Shown: positions 22,407 through 34,452, counted from the stretch's first letter. The stretch is DNA of 64,000 nt from Whalleya microplaca (GCA_022497155.1 MU385746.1:248001-312000), one strand, 5' to 3'. Made by a program: numbers and translations. Notes: generated by a model from the sequence alone, not told the origin.

Positions 22407-22805
22407 AGTGCTATAAAAATTATTTAGATAATCTATTAAAGTGTTATTAATATATTTTTAAAATGTAAAAGGTCCGTTAGTAAGCCTAAATAATAAAATC
22501 TTATATTTATAAGTTTTATATTAAGTTCGGAAAGTAATAAGCTTTTTATTATTAAGTCGTATATAAATATAATTAAAGGCTTGTCGAATATTTATTTTAA
22601 TAAATATTTTAGCTTTAAAGATTCGCGCTATCGTTTTTTTAATTAGCGGTAAAAAGTAGCGGTCTTTTTTAGTAATAACGTTTAATTTCTAATAGTCGAC
22701 GTAAAACTTTAGCTTCCTATTTTTTTTAAACACAAATAATACTGGAGCGGCTTATAGCGCTACGCTTGATTTTATAAATCTCTTATAGAAATTGTTAGCG
22801 ATATA

Positions 22806-22997
22806 TTAACGATATATTTCCAATTTTTTTAGTAACATTTTATATAAAAGGCTGTAACTTAAATTTTTAAGTTGCGACCTTTCGTTAAACTCGATTTTAT
22901 AGTCGACGTTAAGTCGATTTGGCGGGAGTTTGTCGGAATTTACCTTACTAAAAACTAAAAATCGGTGATAATAATATTTAGGCACTATTTGTCGCAC
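22806..22997 (-). pseudogene. Reverse transcriptase N-terminal remnant
   Basis: A 63-codon open patch. Its order of residues (VPKYYYHRFLVFSK, then DKLPPNR, then YKIEF) follows the start of gypsy RT domains. It lies upstream, in the coding sense, of the YIDN box. It is interrupted by stops on both sides. Confidence 0.8.
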
Positions 22998-24706
22998 TAT
23001 TTCCTACAGGTTTTCGTTATTTTAGTTTAGATTTTAGGCGTCTTTTTTTTCTTATATAAAACAATTAATTTTATATAAACTGGTAATTTCTAATTAACTT
23101 TTGCGGTTTATAGCCTTATTAAAAGGTATTACGTTAATAACGGCGATATTTATATAGTATTTATACTATTTTATAAAGCCCTTTCGTTATATATAAATAT
23201 TTTTGTTATTTTTGTTTATTTCGATTTTAGGTTTTTCCGGATTGGGCGGCTTATCGGGTTTTATAATTATTTAATCTAGTTACTACTACATTTCCTATAT
23301 TTCTTTAAGTTACGTACGGGAATTTTAACGTTATACGGGTATAGCGTTAAGGATTTATTATAGTCTGGCGATCTGAATAAATGCGACTATGGCTTATTCC
23401 GTAGCTGGGGTTTTTTTTATTATTTTTAGTTTTTTAATACGCTACTTAATTAAAAAAAGATCGATATTTTTTATTAGTACTTTTTTTCTTTTAAGTAGCT
23501 TCTCGATTATAACTATAGCAATCGCTTTTATACCTAAGCGCTTATAACCCTTATAGCTATTACGCTTGCGCTTATTTTCGAAATCTATACGTTTTTTTTT
23601 TATAAAGGCGTCCTATTATTAGCTGCCGTCCCGATCGGGTAACAGCTTTTCTATATTATTTATAGCTAGGTTACGCATTTTATAGTTTAATTCTTATTTA
23701 GGTAGGAATAAAAAACGACGACGTTATATATTTACTATAATATTATGCCGGTCGAACTATTTTTGTCCTAAAATAATGTCGTATTTTATATCGATAATAA
23801 AAAATATAATATCTTAAATAATATAGTTTTATATTTATAAATACGTAAGTATAATTACGTTAATTAGTTATGTCGTATTTCTATCGAATTTATTAATTTG
23901 TTATAGTTTAAACTTTTATATCGTAAACAATTTTAATAACTTTAAAAGCCGCTTTATAAAACGTACGTTTATAAATATATATCTATTTACTTTTATATTT
24001 ACTAATATATTATATATAGTTAATAAAAGTTTATTATAAGCTATTATATATAAGGCTAATAACGGGTTTTTTCCTAAGTACCGATTTAAAAAATTAAATA
24101 AAACTTTACTAATATCGATATTTGTTACTAGTAGTGCATTTTTTAAAATGGAGTTTAATTGTCCTAGGGTGGCCTTTTTGGCTAATTATCTTTAGGCGCG
24201 AATAACTTTTAGGCGTTAAATTCCGGGGTATTTATGCAGGTTATAATTACGTTAAGTCGACCTGTTTTTAATTTAGTATATTTAGTTTTATAGGGGTAAT
24301 TAGGTATAGTATGCCTTTTTTAATAATAAATAAAGTATCGCTCCGCTTAAATAAGTGTAAATCGATCGGCGTTATTAGCTAGTCGTTTCTAAATTTTAAT
24401 TTCCGATTTATTAGTTCCTAAAAACGCTATATTTTAATTATTTTATATATTTACTATATCTTTATTGCTTATAAAGTTGTCTTTAATAAAGGTTTTATTT
24501 ATTAATCCCTTACTTTTGTTTTTTTTTAGTTGGGAATTTTTTTTTGCTGCTTTTTTTTCTGCCTAGGTAATACGGTTACGATAGTAATTATAGTTATGCT
24601 ATTAGATAATTTTATAAAATGCTATAAAATCTAATGCTAAATTATAGTATTTATTAATAACGAGCGTATTAAAATAATCGGGTAGCTTTTTAAATAGGTC
24701 CCGTTT

Positions 24707-26056
24707 TTAGACGTTATAAGGGTTACGAGTTAATCCCGCAAAATAGACGAATTTTAGGCGGAAGGTATTAAAATAATTAGGCTTTTTTATTTCGTATTTG
24801 CTATATTTAACTAATGCTTTATTATATTTGTTAGGATTTTTATATTTTTTATTTATATATTTTAAAATTTTATTTACTATTATTAATAAGGGAGGTCCGT
24901 ACTTGTCTTTTATAAACAAGTGGAGTTATTTAGCTATATTATTATTTATACGATTTAAGATATATAAACGTTTTTCCGTTTTTAAATAAAATATATTTAC
25001 GTTAATAGCTAGTTTATTTTTTATCTGCATTTTTTAATACGTATAACTAATTTTAAGTTTACTGTTAGTTAGCGTATTATCTATAAATATAAGTAGGTCC
25101 GGCAATTTAACGCGACGCGATTTTTTTTTTATAAATATTATATTAGGTATATTTATACGCGAGATACGGGGCATTTCTATAAAAATGCGGGGTATATTTT
25201 TAAAAGTTTCGGCGTTAAAAAGAACTTGCTATATTTATAGCGTGGTACGTTATTACTAAATAATGATTTCTTTTAGGTTTTTTAGCTAGTTAGTTTTTTT
25301 TTTTAACTGAAAAGTTTAAAGCGCCGTTTATTATATTTGTTTATTTTTTAATTAAGTATTTAAATTAAATCCCTAATCGCGTAACATTTTAATAGCGCTA
25401 CTTTATTTATATGCTAAATAGTATATTTACGTTATTTAATATTAATACGCTATTAATATAAGGGCTCGCTATTTAAATTCCTAAAATAAAGCTTTCAAGT
25501 AAATGTATATATTTTTAAATTAGGTAGTATTTATAACGCCTTCCGCTTTAAATTACTTTTTATAACTTAGCTATATTAATAATAAAAAAAGTATAGAAAA
25601 GCTATTTTTTATATTAATGTATAACTCGGTTACGTTATTTAATATTTGTTAGAAAGACTTATTTAGCTCTACCAGGGTTTTTTTGTAAATTAAGTTTTTT
25701 ATAGCTTTTTTATTAAAGGTTTTTCGGAATTTAACGAAGGTTTCCCGAATCTCCTGAATTTTTTTATTTCCTTTTCTTTTTTTGTTATCTAGAGTTGCTA
25801 ATGTAGCAGGCGCTTTAAAACTATAGATACCGCTTAGGCGGGAGCGACTTTTTAAATTAGAATCGCGTACGCGATCGGGTTGCGGTAGGTTCCGCTTTAA
25901 ATTAGGCAAAAAGAAACGCACCTCTTTTCGGGCGCGTTTTTTATTAGCTGTACGTTCTTTAGGTATACGCGCTATTACTGATATAATATATCGTTTCGGT
26001 ATAAAATATACTAATCCGGTACTTTTTAGTTTTAATATATTTTTGCGGATTCGCAA
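24707..26056 (-). pseudogene. Gag region remnants
   Basis: Two minus-strand patches, 25649-26056 and 24707-24919, lie between the 5' LTR and the RT. The first is Lys/Arg-rich. The second has an aromatic, lysine-rich composition with YFAGLTRNPYN near its end in the frame as read. Position and composition fit Gag, but the sequence is too mutated for a firm motif call. Confidence 0.45.
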
Positions 26057-26157
26057 ATGCGATAACCTTAATATTAATAAATGTAATATTAATTGGGAGT
26101 TTATAGTCGTTCTCGACAGTAATCGGTAATTAGTTAATAGAGTAAGCTTTATTACTA

Positions 26158-26381
26158 TATTACGAGAACTGGCTATAATAATAATAAGTTATACCTTTTG
26201 CTTAATTAATATAATGTAATAAAGCTGGAGATCTAAAACTACGGGAGGTACGCAGGTATTTTGTATGGTGGCTACCCCACCTTACCTAAGCAGCTGCGAC
26301 GTCCGTGCATTGATTCCAGGCTTTGTTACCCTAGGTTAGGATCCGGCCAATCAGGTCCCAGGATCAGGTGGATCCATGACA
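26158..26381 (-). repeat. 5' LTR of the gypsy element (224 bp)
   Basis: Partner of 19290-19513. Its outer (right) part keeps C and G at sites that are T and A in the other copy, for example GGTCCCAGGATCAGGTGG. Its inner (left) edge is the more mutated one. Confidence 0.9.
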
Positions 26382-26386
26382 CAGCG
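26382..26386. repeat. Right target-site duplication of the gypsy element (CAGCG)
   Basis: Directly follows the TGACA end of the LTR. It pairs with CAACG at 19285-19289. Confidence 0.7.
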
Positions 26387-26445
26387 TCATGGTTGTATCG
26401 ACAAATGGTAAGAGTGGATGCCAAGATCATTTCTCTAGTAAGTGA

Positions 26446-27210
26446 TTTTCGCCTCATATATTTGTAGTAAACTGTGTAAAATTAATTAAAGATTTATAGA
26501 GTCCATACACCCTACTTTGATTTCAAAAAAATGGATCTATGGACATCGAGCGAGGAAATTTATCCTGAACTGTCTAAGTGCCTTTCTTAGGTCTCAATGA
26601 GTCATAGAGTAGAGCCTAGAGGGAAGTTTCAAGAAGCTCGATCTCATTTGTCTAGTTAACTGTTGATATGTACGCCGATTAACAGAGGGAACTAAGTTAG
26701 ATTAAGAGAATTGATACTATGCCATCCATATTGTGTTAATACTCAACGCGCGCTCAGCGGGGGATCTTTGAGTGTTACACAGTACCTCTGTGTACTTTGG
26801 GGGACTTTTGAGATGATGTCCTGCAACCACTTATGCGCCACCTAAGAAGAATTCATGGTTACAACGTTAGGTGCCCATTACGTAGTTCGATCTTAGGAAA
26901 GCGAATAGAGGCCAGGTCCGACAAGAGGCCCGTATCCGAGATATATCATTGGCCAAAGAGATACTGCATATCATGATACCCATCGATCCAGGTCATCCAA
27001 ATTTGAATTTTCCATTTCCCCCAAATCATGATGGTCCAGCTTTAGTGCTGAACTTGCCGTCGTGGTCAAAAACAGCGATATCTTTGTCCGTAGATCAGGA
27101 GTGCTGATGTTGACTGTTTCCTTTGGATATACCACATTACTAGTCGAGTTGCTCCTTTTTCAGTGAAATACTGCACTCTTAGTTTATCAGCTAGTTACTA
27201 GCCTCAACAA
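26446..27210. other. Spacer, no gene seen
   Basis: Ordinary composition returns abruptly after the element. No ORF with features is seen. The region should include the promoter of the AAA+ gene. Confidence 0.45.
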
Positions 27211-29440
27211 ATGGCACCACGTCGCCTTAGGAATCGGAACAGCATTATACCGGCACGGCAAAGGCTCTTGCGAGGGCGCGGAGCTGCCCAAACGCAGGAA
27301 GAATCAGACATTGCCTTCCCAGAACTAACCGGTATTGAATCGGACCAGCATGACGATGAAGGAGAGTCGTGTGAACTACATGTCTATGAAAACAGAATCG
27401 ATACGCGCGGGATGAATATTAGTCTGCGAGTTGATACAAAATAACGAATCGAGACCGAGAAAGATCCAAGCCACCACGCCGCTCTTGTTCTCACAAGACA
27501 TTACACCCGCGATCGAAAACTTCAGAACACCTATCTTGAGATCAGATCACCATACTTGTTAAGAGCTCTAAAGGAGGTGGTACGGTCCTATCCAGGTGTC
27601 AACATAGACTCAATGAGTCGAATCACAGTTCGCAATGAGCCTAAATGTCTCTTCCACTTCCAAGAAGAATTGAAGACGTTTGCGGCGAGCTCGGATGACA
27701 GAACTATGAAAAAGCATATTAGATTGTGCTTACAATACATGGCCAAGTCCCTAAAGAGGGAGATCATGATCTACAACACAACGGTTAGGAACTCACCTAC
27801 AGATCCTAGTTTAGAGTATGAAAATCTCTGGATGGCTTATAAGCCTGGGATGTTAATGTACTCCACCGTCGACGGGGTCGATGTTTGAAGCATATTAGAA
27901 TCCCTAAATCTATTGAAAATGGAGGATCAACGAGGTGAATGGAGTGTGGATCAAACGGATTTTCGGTACATTAAAGGGCGTCTCGTGCGTGTTCCATTTC
28001 CCAGGCCCATTTCACATTACGAAGGGTCCAAGGCACTTCGCCAGCTATCCACATTTCCTCTTGATTTCCATCCTGAAAAAGCGAGAATTCGGAGGGAATT
28101 AATAATGAGGGGCAGAAAGTTTATTTCATTACTAGGGATGTATCACCGTTATTATGATGGAGTGGCCGAGCTATATGGCTTCTCTGGACTTCCTCCTGAA
28201 TCTGCTCCTCGGAAGCAAACACGCAGTGTAAGCATCCGATGCAAGCATCAGTTAGTTAATGAGACTGATCTAAATTTAGCTTCGAGGTAGAATCATGGTT
28301 GATTTTCCAACCCTGCAAATGGACAACTTAGACATTCCCCCTTATTCGTCTCGTCACCCCGTTATTATGGTGGAATCGGGCCCTCAACTTGCTCTAAGCG
28401 ATGAAGAACTTCTAATATGTTCACCATATCTCCACGGATACTCATTTGAAGCTAAGTCATGGGGTTGGTTTCTTGTGGACAATATTCAAGATATTGATTT
28501 CAAACCCGAGGCTTTCAGCAAGCTCGTACTACCGCAGAAGCAGAAGGAGATGCTATCATCCCTTGTCCACTTACAGGAAGACCTGGACACAGGTTTCAAT
28601 GACCTTATCGAAGATAAAGGGAAAGGACTCATAGTCCTCTTACATGGACCGCCTGGTGTTGGGAAGACTTTCACTGCCGGTAAGCAATCAGTAGCTTTCT
28701 AGAGTTCAAAGCTCAAACACATAATCGTACCAGAAAGCATAGCGGATCATACGAAGCGGCCCCTTCTTAGGTTGGATTCGGGTCAACTTATTGGACCTGC
28801 AGTTCTATTCGAACGCCAATTAGCAGATATTCTCGTATTGGCTACCAGATGGAAAGCTCTTGTGCTATTAGACGAAGCCGACGTGTTTATTCAACAGCGA
28901 ACCACATCTGAGTTGCAACGGAATGGTTTGGTATCTTGTGAGTATCATTTCAGCCCCTAAGAATTCATACTAAGGAATACAGCTCTCCTAAGTGCTGTGG
29001 AATATTTCGAAGGAGTTCTGTTCCTGACTACCAACCGTTTCGAAGCCATTGACAGTGCTTTCAAGTCCCGCATCCACTTGTCGATAGCGTATCAGCCCTT
29101 ATCTCTTGATGGAAAGAAGCAATTATGGCAGGATTTCATCACTAGGGCATATGCAAAAGAGCATCTGCCTCCATGGGTGACTAAGAGATTCCTTGATAAA
29201 GTAGCGGAGGCACCCGTCAATGGAAGAGAAATTCGAAACATCGTCCGCATGGCACACGCCTTGGCTCGGAATAAGGGTCGTGCCATCAAAGCTGAAGATA
29301 TCTTCCAAGGTATAGAAGCCATGGAGACGTTCGAGACCAGCGTCGCTTCTGGGGATTCCATCAAAAGACCTGATGGTAGTCGACCGGCAGCTCTTGCTGG
29401 ACGTGTACGATTTTTGTGGCGCTTTCGGTGGTTCTCGTAG
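27211..29440 (+). pseudogene. DUF7025-like/AAA+ ATPase gene with two premature stops
   Basis: The exons are 27211-28227, 28280-28679, 28734-28937 and 28983-29440, all joined in phase by introns with GTAAGC, GTAAGC and GTGAGT donors. The product resembles the large fungal family with an N-terminal DUF7025-type region and a C-terminal AAA+ ATPase. Walker A is GPPGVGKTFT. Walker B is VLLDEADVF. The sensor-1 segment is LFLTTNRFEAID. The arginine region is AFKSRIHLSI. The lid is NGREIRNIVRMAHALARNKGR. Within the first exon the frame is interrupted by TAA at 27442-27444 (before RIETEKDPSHHAA) and TGA at 27886-27888 (after VDGVDV). Both positions are flanked by conserved sequence and offer no plausible intron. 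Both changes are explicable by single C-to-T transitions. The C-terminal ATPase part is intact. An assembly error or stop-codon readthrough is the alternative. Confidence 0.75.
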
Positions 29441-29953
29441 CGGTGCTGGTTCTACAAATCCGTGGCAGTATTAAGGAGAACAATAATGGGAGCCTGTAAT
29501 GAGTGGCTCAAGCTAACATTCCCTTGCAAAGGTTGAATCTATGTATCAATCCGATTCAAAAACATAAAGAATACCTACATTCCTAGAGCCATCTATCAGC
29601 CCAATGTTGCAATATCCGATTTTGCTGTATGTAAACAAAGTACCACTTTGAGAAGCTATAAGGGTGTAAAGGATCTCAGTTGCTTTCTCATGCCACCAAA
29701 TTTATCATAAGTATCAATGACACGGGATCGTATCTGACTTTGAAACCAATCTTGAAACTATTACGCTTTGGGTACAGGATATACCAGACCCTGTACGACG
29801 AGATGAAATTTTGCTCCCTCGGAAGGGTCAATGCCAACGGCGCAAACCCATAGAAAACCAACGATCGACCATCAGCTTTTACTACCATGTGTTGTCTACC
29901 CGTGTGACTACAGCTTGACAAATGCACCCATATACCCCTACCAAGGCTTCGAC
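29441..29953. other. Intergenic, convergent 3' ends
   Basis: No gene or repeat seen between the AAA+ gene and the orphan gene. Confidence 0.5.
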
Positions 29954-30328
29954 CTATGGTTTATCATACCAGAACTCGACCTTGTTTAATCCCCCTGAGG
30001 CGGTAACATCCTGCTTCAAGACGGCCCAGCAGAAGACATCGTCGAGCCGCGTGCCTTCGGAGATCTTATAGGCTCCACAAGCCTCTTCCATCATCTCTAC
30101 GACCTTCGGGCGGTCATTCTTTGGATGCTTGTATGGGAAGTCCTCCGTGACGATCAGTACTAGAGTAGGCTCCCTAGTGTTTGCCCCAAGAATGAAACGG
30201 GTATCGACGAGCCACTGGATCTTTGTCGCGAGATAGTCTTTGATGGATTTGCTTTGCTTCTTCCACTCGTCTTCAGCCTTCTTGACTTCTTCCGGGGGAC
30301 AAATGTATCCTGACCATGATCCCGACAT
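29954..30328 (-). CDS. Hypothetical protein, 124 residues
   Basis: Single exon from the ATG at 30328 (MSGSWSGYICPPEEVKKAED) to the end EFWYDKP. The frame extends upstream, but that part is poor in features and read from a non-ATG codon. The product is soluble, mixed alpha/beta by appearance, with a charged N-terminal helix (EVKKAEDEWKKQSKSIKDYL). It has no signal peptide, membrane segment or cysteine motif. I do not recognise the family. Codon usage and even composition favour a real gene. It lies alone between a decayed ATPase gene and 1.7 kb of empty sequence. Confidence 0.6.
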   Translation of the reverse strand: MSGSWSGYICPPEEVKKAEDEWKKQSKSIKDYLATKIQWLVDTRFILGANTREPTLVLIVTEDFPYKHPKNDRPKVVEMMEEACGAYKISEGTRLDDVFCWAVLKQDVTASGGLNKVEFWYDKP

Positions 30329-32080
30329 TTTGAGATATTGACTTGTGCAAGGTATTGTCTTGTAGATGTAGATAGATGACTTGTATGTCTCGATGCGAGA
30401 GCTCGTAGTGTGTCGAAAGGTTGAGGATTGGTAGGTACCTATCAAGGTATGAACCAAATAAAAGGATATCTGGGTGGTCTTTATATGTATATATATACTT
30501 ATTTTCATCTGGAATATGTCCACACGGGTAACATACACGGTGGATCACAGTCATATCGACTCATGAAGGATGCCAAGAAAATTCACTCGCTTCACATGAT
30601 AACATCTGGACGGACGCGGGAGCATGATGGCCGCAATAGGTAAACGAATCAGTTCATGTTTGTTGGGGTATCTGCTAAATCTTCTATTGCCGGAGCATGT
30701 TTGCATATATAACCAGTAAGAGTGACTAGGAATGAATAGTTGTGACTCATCATCCCCGAGAGATGTTGATGAAATTTAGGTACTCGATTAGTTCGAGGTC
30801 AAACAGTAGCCGGGTAGATGCTTAGTCCATGCCTTTGAATTAAAGATGTTGCATTGTTTAGATAGTGTTAGAGAGTCACGAAATATGAAATGAGCCCAAT
30901 TTTTGGATTGTTGAAGCTTGTACGACCTATGAGCACCACAATCATCAGGAGGTAACCCGAACCCTGTGACTCAGTTATATTTGTTTCTTGTTTATCTCTG
31001 CGAGTTACAACTTCTCTGTCCTTAAGTCTTCCGGGTTCCGCGAAATTACCCTAGATATCATATTGCGTTGATCATATTCTTTGACGTTGACCAGAGGGAA
31101 ACGTCGATGCATTCAAGGTGTCGATGAGGTTTAACAGTCACCTTCATTAATACCACACAGTACGACCTTCTGTGATCCTTTCATGATTCACGTCAATCTT
31201 ACTTTCCCTTATATGATATAGTTCCATGATTTCTAGATACCCCCAATATATGCCAAGAAAATAAGGAGTTGACCAGCTATTGAGAACTACCTTTGAATTC
31301 TACAAATATCCAACTTAACCTCCTTGTTGTGCATGTATTATGGTGGTGTCTCTCTTACAGAGTATACTGCTGTACCACCCAAATGCTACGGTCATATGCG
31401 ATAGACAATAGTACCGGTGATTTATACATTCATCTTACCCATGTATTGCTGCCCGCCCACCCCGTGCTAGACACAACAAGCTGGAGGGCCACACATTATA
31501 TTCTACTTTTCGAATAGCAGCTTCAAAGCTTAAGCTTCATTTAACATACAGAGACCCATTGGCAAGTCGCATCAGTAAGCGAAACTAATCAATAGAATTG
31601 TAATTAAGGAATGTATCACTACGATACACCTCAGGTCCTAAGATGTAGCGAGAAGTTTATCATAGATCTCAGCTTTACGTCCAGTCACGATTACGCACGT
31701 AACAAAATTAAGCACACAAGAGCCTAACGCCGTGGTGTCATTTGCCTAGAAGTACAACATGGGTATTCTGTACATGTGCCAATTTGCCGCAACCCGCTAC
31801 CGAGGACAGAAGAGACGCGTTAGCAACTTCCTCAAGCCCAACCAAGCCAGGAAAACCCTCGTATATGTTACAGTAGTAAACGAGAAGAGCGCTCAAGAGC
31901 GGTGAAGTCCATTCGCTACCCCCCTAGCATACCGTAATAGAATTTGCGCACTGAATATACCCATTACCTTCCGTATCCGCTTTCCGACATTGACCTCAGC
32001 TTTTTCCTCACTGCCTGGTGCACAATCTGCCCTGAAATCCTACAACGATACCCACAGGTGTACCCGCCGTATAGCTATAA
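30329..32080. other. Long intergenic region, no gene seen
   Basis: About 1.75 kb with only short, featureless frames. No terminal repeats or RIP-like composition are visible. Confidence 0.45.
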
Positions 32081-33868
32081 CTACCGGCCGGACCCGGAGC
32101 CATTGCCGCTTTCTCCCGCTCCGTTAGACCCATGCTTCGGCCGGCCCGTTATATCCTGCCAGGTTGCGCCGAAGCGCCTTCCCGTGCTGGCAAGCAGGCC
32201 CTCTTCCTCGTCCACCTCGGCCTCCTCGTCGAGATCGCTGAGGTTGAGCTTCGGCGTGCGGAAGAGAGAGGTCAGAAAGACAATCAGGAAAATGCCGAGG
32301 AACGCAAACTGCGCCCAGAAGTCGATGGCACCGAAGACAGGCCAGTTGAGGGTGATGCGGTTTAGGAATGTCGACATGACGGTGGGTGTGCACACCTGCA
32401 TCGAGCGGTGCGAGTCGACCCACTCGGAACAGGGCTTGATGGCCTCCGGGTGGTCGCGGCAGTCGGGCTGCTGGTCGGCATGGTGCGGCGGGAGGTCGCA
32501 GAAGGTTTGCGTGCCGTAGCTCGCGTACTGCGGGGCAACCATCATAGCTATTGCATAGTTGATCCCAAGCATGATGAGAGCCAGCATCACGGTCGCCATG
32601 AGCAGTGCTTGTGGTGCGGTTCGGCCCTTGCGGATCTGGAAGATGCGGAGCCAGAGGAAGCGGATGCCAATCGTTGCGATACCAGAGATGGAGCTGCTGA
32701 AGAAGAGCAGGATGAGCAGCGCCATTAGGATGTAGTCGATAGGGAATGCCTTCGCGGTCTGTACGAAGATCCAGTTGATGGGCTGGAAAACATTGATATG
32801 GGCGAGGATGTAACCGCAGTGTTCCTTGCAGACAGAGTTCGCGGCCTTGTCGATACCTGTAATCAACATAGAGACCCAGACTAGAATGGTGAGAAGGATA
32901 AGAAGAATCCCCCCGATGAGCTTAAGTGGTCTGAAAACTGCGCAAAACTTTGTCCATGCCCTGACGATCGCGCTTTTGCCCTCGCCTTGGGCCTCGGCAG
33001 CGAGCCTCTCCCGTCGCACAAGTGTTCGCTCCTCACGCGCGAGAGCCTCTAGCTCGCGCCTATCTTTGGCCGGCATTTCATCCGAGCGGCCGGCATTGCG
33101 CATCTCCAGTTGTCTCTGGCGCTCCCTGTTCTGTTCCAGTTGCGATGCCGTGTTCTCCGACAGTTGCGGCGCTGAGACAGAGGGGGCCGATTTGATGAAC
33201 GATACCGGCAAAAGAGCAAGGCCGGCTCCAGTGTATAGAATGTACAGCAGTGTTCCCAGCGTTATCAGAAGACCCAAGCCAAACGTCAGAGCTTTTTCGC
33301 CATGGTTTTCATCGAGCAGTCGCTTGAAGAAGTCGAGATCAAGATGCTTTCCATCGCGATTACCGGCCACGGGCACGAAGAAACCAATGAGGAAAATAAT
33401 GATGACCAGGAACACGAAGGCGATGGTGTACTTGAAGGCGCCCCAAAGTCTGCTGGAGAGGGTCTGGTTTCCTTCCTGTTCCTCAACCTCGTCGTATTCT
33501 TCGTACCAGAAGTAGGAAAAGGGGATGATAAGCAGGCATAGCAGCGCATCGAAGCTATACAGAGAGTAGTAGACGATCTTGAGGGTCAGAAGAATATTTT
33601 CTAATCGCTTGGGAGTCGCCCAATCCTTCTTTACACCCAAAGCCGTAGACGTGGTTGATGAAACGAGCGCTATATCGACGGGGAGGAGCAAGACGGTCGC
33701 AAGCAGAGCGGTAAGGCTTATGATAGCGACTATGCTCACAATCGCGGATCGATCGCGCGGTGTTTGCCAGGTAAAGGTCGTAATACTCGCGGCAATGAGG
33801 GCCAAGACGACTGCGACAGCATACGCCACCCAGATGAGGGATGTTTGGACATAGCCCTGGGAGGCCAT
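32081..33868 (-). CDS. LMBR1-family membrane protein, probable lysosomal/vacuolar cobalamin transporter (LMBD1-like)
   Basis: Single exon, 595 residues, starting [16 protein letters not shown] at the first true ATG. Nine or so hydrophobic segments are seen: four before residue ~200, one near residue 210-240, one near 330-350 and at least three after 380. They are separated by a long charged cytosolic-type loop (about 245-320) rich in Arg/Glu heptad-like sequence. The order and the conserved stretches ([60 protein letters not shown]) match fungal proteins annotated as probable lysosomal cobalamin transporters, relatives of human LMBRD1. A cysteine-containing luminal loop follows ([17 protein letters not shown]). 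The C terminus is acidic then Gly/Ser-rich. Whether the fungus uses cobalamin is uncertain, so the substrate is an inference from family name only. Confidence 0.9.
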   Translation of the reverse strand: MASQGYVQTSLIWVAYAVAVVLALIAASITTFTWQTPRDRSAIVSIVAIISLTALLATVLLLPVDIALVSSTTSTALGVKKDWATPKRLENILLTLKIVYYSLYSFDALLCLLIIPFSYFWYEEYDEVEEQEGNQTLSSRLWGAFKYTIAFVFLVIIIFLIGFFVPVAGNRDGKHLDLDFFKRLLDENHGEKALTFGLGLLITLGTLLYILYTGAGLALLPVSFIKSAPSVSAPQLSENTASQLEQNRERQRQLEMRNAGRSDEMPAKDRRELEALAREERTLVRRERLAAEAQGEGKSAIVRAWTKFCAVFRPLKLIGGILLILLTILVWVSMLITGIDKAANSVCKEHCGYILAHINVFQPINWIFVQTAKAFPIDYILMALLILLFFSSSISGIATIGIRFLWLRIFQIRKGRTAPQALLMATVMLALIMLGINYAIAMMVAPQYASYGTQTFCDLPPHHADQQPDCRDHPEAIKPCSEWVDSHRSMQVCTPTVMSTFLNRITLNWPVFGAIDFWAQFAFLGIFLIVFLTSLFRTPKLNLSDLDEEAEVDEEEGLLASTGRRFGATWQDITGRPKHGSNGAGESGNGSGSGR

Positions 33869-34452
33869 TTTGTAGGTCGGCAAGGTTCAAGTCAAGTGGG
33901 AATAATCAATAGATGTTCAACATCGACAGAAAATAGTTCGGGCAGCCTGCTTTACCCCGCGTGCTGAAGGGATTGGAATGTCGCGTTGTTGATGCTAGTT
34001 GGAGCTTTGTTCCAGCGAAGCTCATTAGGTCGTGATGACGTATTGATTAAGAAGGAATGAAGCTCCGTTTATACGATAATCTGTATATAGACATATCATG
34101 CTTATATACATCTGCACTTCGCCCTTGTACATATTGTGTATAAGAATATAATGGGCTACCCCCCCCCCCCCCCCCCAAGTATGTATTAAGCCGTGAGAGC
34201 TCAATCACAGCACGCGTCGCGTCGCATCTAAGACAGTCAATTAATTACCTGTATTACTGTAATTGCTTTTAAGTAAGATAGTAGTGAAACACACTTGAAA
34301 TATGATCACGTATACATGTTCATTGATGGCTTACGAAATCTTGTTTAAATACTTTCAAGAAGTTATTACCCTTCATGTTGTATTGGATCTTATGGTATGA
34401 CCAAGAACCTATTCTTCTTGAGCTATTCAGTGTGAAATTCGCCCACAGCGCC
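33869..34452. other. Intergenic with an 18-nt poly-C run
   Basis: An uninterrupted run of 18 C lies at 34159-34176. Nothing else is supported. Confidence 0.5.

Larger units (their letters stand above)
19290..26381 (-). mobile_element. Ty3/gypsy LTR retrotransposon, extensively RIP-mutated
   Basis: 7,092 bp with two 224-bp LTRs and a 5-bp target duplication. The coding sense is the minus strand. A Gag-like N-terminal remnant is at 25649-26056 and another at 24707-24919. Reverse-transcriptase sequence is at 22806-22997 (VFSKVNSDKLPPNR resembles the gypsy VFSK...LPPHR start of RT). The RT catalytic box follows at 22395-22406. The interior is almost devoid of CpA and TpG and rich in TpA while keeping CpG: for example 20041-20100 has ten TpA and no CpA or TpG. 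No long open frame survives, so the copy cannot code for its proteins. The decay pattern is typical of RIP. Confidence 0.92.
18999..26445 (+). pseudogene. Small ORF apparently split by the gypsy element
   Basis: A possible first exon 18999-19016 (MQTRSD) is followed by a 68-nt intron (GTTTGT...AAATTAG, with CTAAT near its end). The frame is then open from 19085 for 68 codons up to the left border of the gypsy element at 19289. If the element and one 5-bp target copy are ignored, the same frame stays open from 26387 for another 19 codons to TGA at 26443-26445. The product would be about 93 residues, of no recognised family. The continuity across a 7.1-kb insertion suggests a real coding frame was interrupted, but a frame this short can stay open by chance. 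Confidence 0.4.

Noticed and set aside
28228..28300. Apparent frameshift in the AAA+ gene
   Set aside because: A 52-nt intron (GTAAGC...AAATTTAG, 28228-28279) with a CTAAAT branch-like site restores the frame, so this is splicing and not damage.
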